From positions 70,044,499 to 70,108,498 of the forward strand of contig JAPXFY010000021.1 of assembly GCA_030674185.1 (NCBI GenBank): DNA of 64,000 bases, read 5' to 3'. Under the pieces are notes generated by a model that was given only the letters and a program-made list of their open reading frames with translations, was not told the DNA's origin and did not search any database. The DNA comes from Monoplex corrugatus (taxonomy: Eukaryota; Mollusca; Gastropoda; Littorinimorpha; Ranellidae). Positions 62,828-64,000 of the stretch are shown piece after piece (the stretch's first letter is position 1; each line of letters starts with the position of its first letter). A program made the position numbers and the translations under genes.

Positions 62828-64000
62828 ACTGAGTACAATACCTACCTTTAAAGTGGGATAAGAACGAGTCACTACTGAAGTAAAACAACTAACCTTTAAA
62901 GTGGGATAAGAACAGTCACTGAGTACAACTACTTTAAAGTGGGATAAAGAACAGTCACTGAGTACAACTACCTTAAAGTGGGATAAAGAACAGTCACTGA
63001 GTACAACTACCTTTAAAGTGGGATAAAGAACAGTCACTGAGTACAACTCTCTTAAAGTGGGATAAAGAACAGTCACTGAGTACAACTCCTTTAAAGTGGG
63101 ATAAAGAACAGTCACTGAGTACAACTACCTTAAAGTGGATAAATGAAAGTCACTGAGTACAACTACTTAAAGTGGATAACAACAGTCACTAAGTACATAC
63201 TTTACTTTAAAGTGGATATAACGACAGTCACTGAGTACAACTACCTTTAAAGTGGATAAAACATCATAGTACAACTCCTTTACGTTGATAACAAATCATC
63301 ACGTACAACCACTAAGTATCATCACATACACTTTTAAAGTGGATAAAACAGTCACTAGTACATCTCTTAAATGATAATGAACATAACTGATACAACTACT
63401 TTTAAGTGGATAAAGACATCACTGGTACAATACCTTTAAATGGTATACGAACAGTCACTAGTACAACTACCTTTAAAGTGGGTTTAATAGAACATCATGA
63501 GTACAACTCTATTAAATGGGTAAAATCACTGATACAATCTTTTAAAGTGGGATAACGAACAGTCATCTGAGTACAACTCACCTTTAAAGTGGATAAAAGT
63601 CACTGTCAACTCTATAGTGGAAGACCAGTCTACTGATACACTTCTATTAAAGTGGATAGACAGTCATGAGTCACAACTCTTAAAGTGGTAACAGTCAATG
63701 AGTACACCATTTTAAGTGGATAAAGCCGTCCTGATACAACTCTATAAAGTGGGATAAAGACAGTACTGGATACAAACTTAAAGTGGCAACCCCCAGTCAC
63801 TGAGTACACTCTATCTTAAGTGTTAGAACATCACGAGTACATACTCTTTATGGGATAAAGAATAGTCACTGAGTACATTCTTAATGGTAACGAACAGTCA
63901 CTGAGTCAACTTTTCAAGTGTTATAACAGTCACTAGTACAACTACTTTAAAGTGGATTAAGACAGTCATGAGTACAACTCCTTAATCGGAAAGAACAGTC
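62828..64000. repeat. 40-bp minisatellite, degrading toward window end
   Basis: Units of ACTGAGTACAACTACCTTTA and AAGTGGGATAAAGAACAGTC. Units are nearly identical up to about 63120. After that, one- to several-base deletions accumulate in almost every copy to the end of the window. The array continues past the edge. The loss pattern looks like sequencing or consensus error in low-coverage contig-end sequence. Confidence 0.93.

Overview
This window is eukaryotic nuclear DNA. It is dominated by tandem repeats and small retroelements, and the few coding segments are separated by long introns. The mix suggests a marine mollusc, most likely a gastropod: very long CA/TG and GA/CT microsatellites, many minisatellite families, several tRNA-derived SINE families (one with a central block I associate with mollusc SINEs), and 5'-truncated non-LTR retrotransposons. 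That placement is inference. No bacterial, viral or organellar gene organisation is visible.

Gene content. The only gene I can support is split and on the minus strand. Four exons, at 39915-40088, 36507-36665, 22658-22843 and 20118-20262, each have an AG acceptor and a GT donor, and are open in one frame. All three junctions are phase 2 and rebuild sense codons (AG+G, AA+C, AA+G). A fifth, 43-bp exon at 15565-15607 fits the remaining phase but is weaker. Together they give about 220 to 235 residues of a Ser/Thr/Pro-rich, basic and probably disordered protein with no domain I recognise. Both ends of the gene are missing or unrecognised. The intron between 36506 and 22844 is 13.7 kb, and about 65% of it is five unrelated minisatellites.

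Layout. 1-2.46 kb: CCCTTAT/GTCATA array. 2.6-5.4 kb: non-coding, with one palindromic MITE and a CT/CA microsatellite. 5.46-13.99 kb: an array of about 100 copies of an ~84-bp unit, each carrying a long poly-G run. 14-40.1 kb: the gene, its introns, and arrays with periods of about 47, 46, 57, 35, 41, 56 and 59 bp. 40.1-64 kb: no recognised gene. This last part holds MITEs, a GA/CA/TA/CT microsatellite block, arrays of about 70, 59, 44, 23, 24, 30 and 40 bp, SINEs, three LINE fragments and tRNA-like sequences. Roughly 40-45% of the window is minisatellite.

Notable structures. (1) A dispersed ~190-bp element made of a palindrome inside a palindrome, bounded by TTAA and starting CCC, occurs at least seven times in both orientations and is probably a piggyBac-like MITE. 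(2) One 5'-truncated LINE is flanked by an exact 12-bp target-site duplication, next to a 48-bp SINE tail with its own 10-bp duplication. (3) One 56-bp array carries a hairpin whose inner base pair varies in a compensatory way. (4) The 35-bp array contains a 423-bp higher-order duplication. The last ~0.9 kb is so rich in indels that I suspect sequence quality rather than biology.
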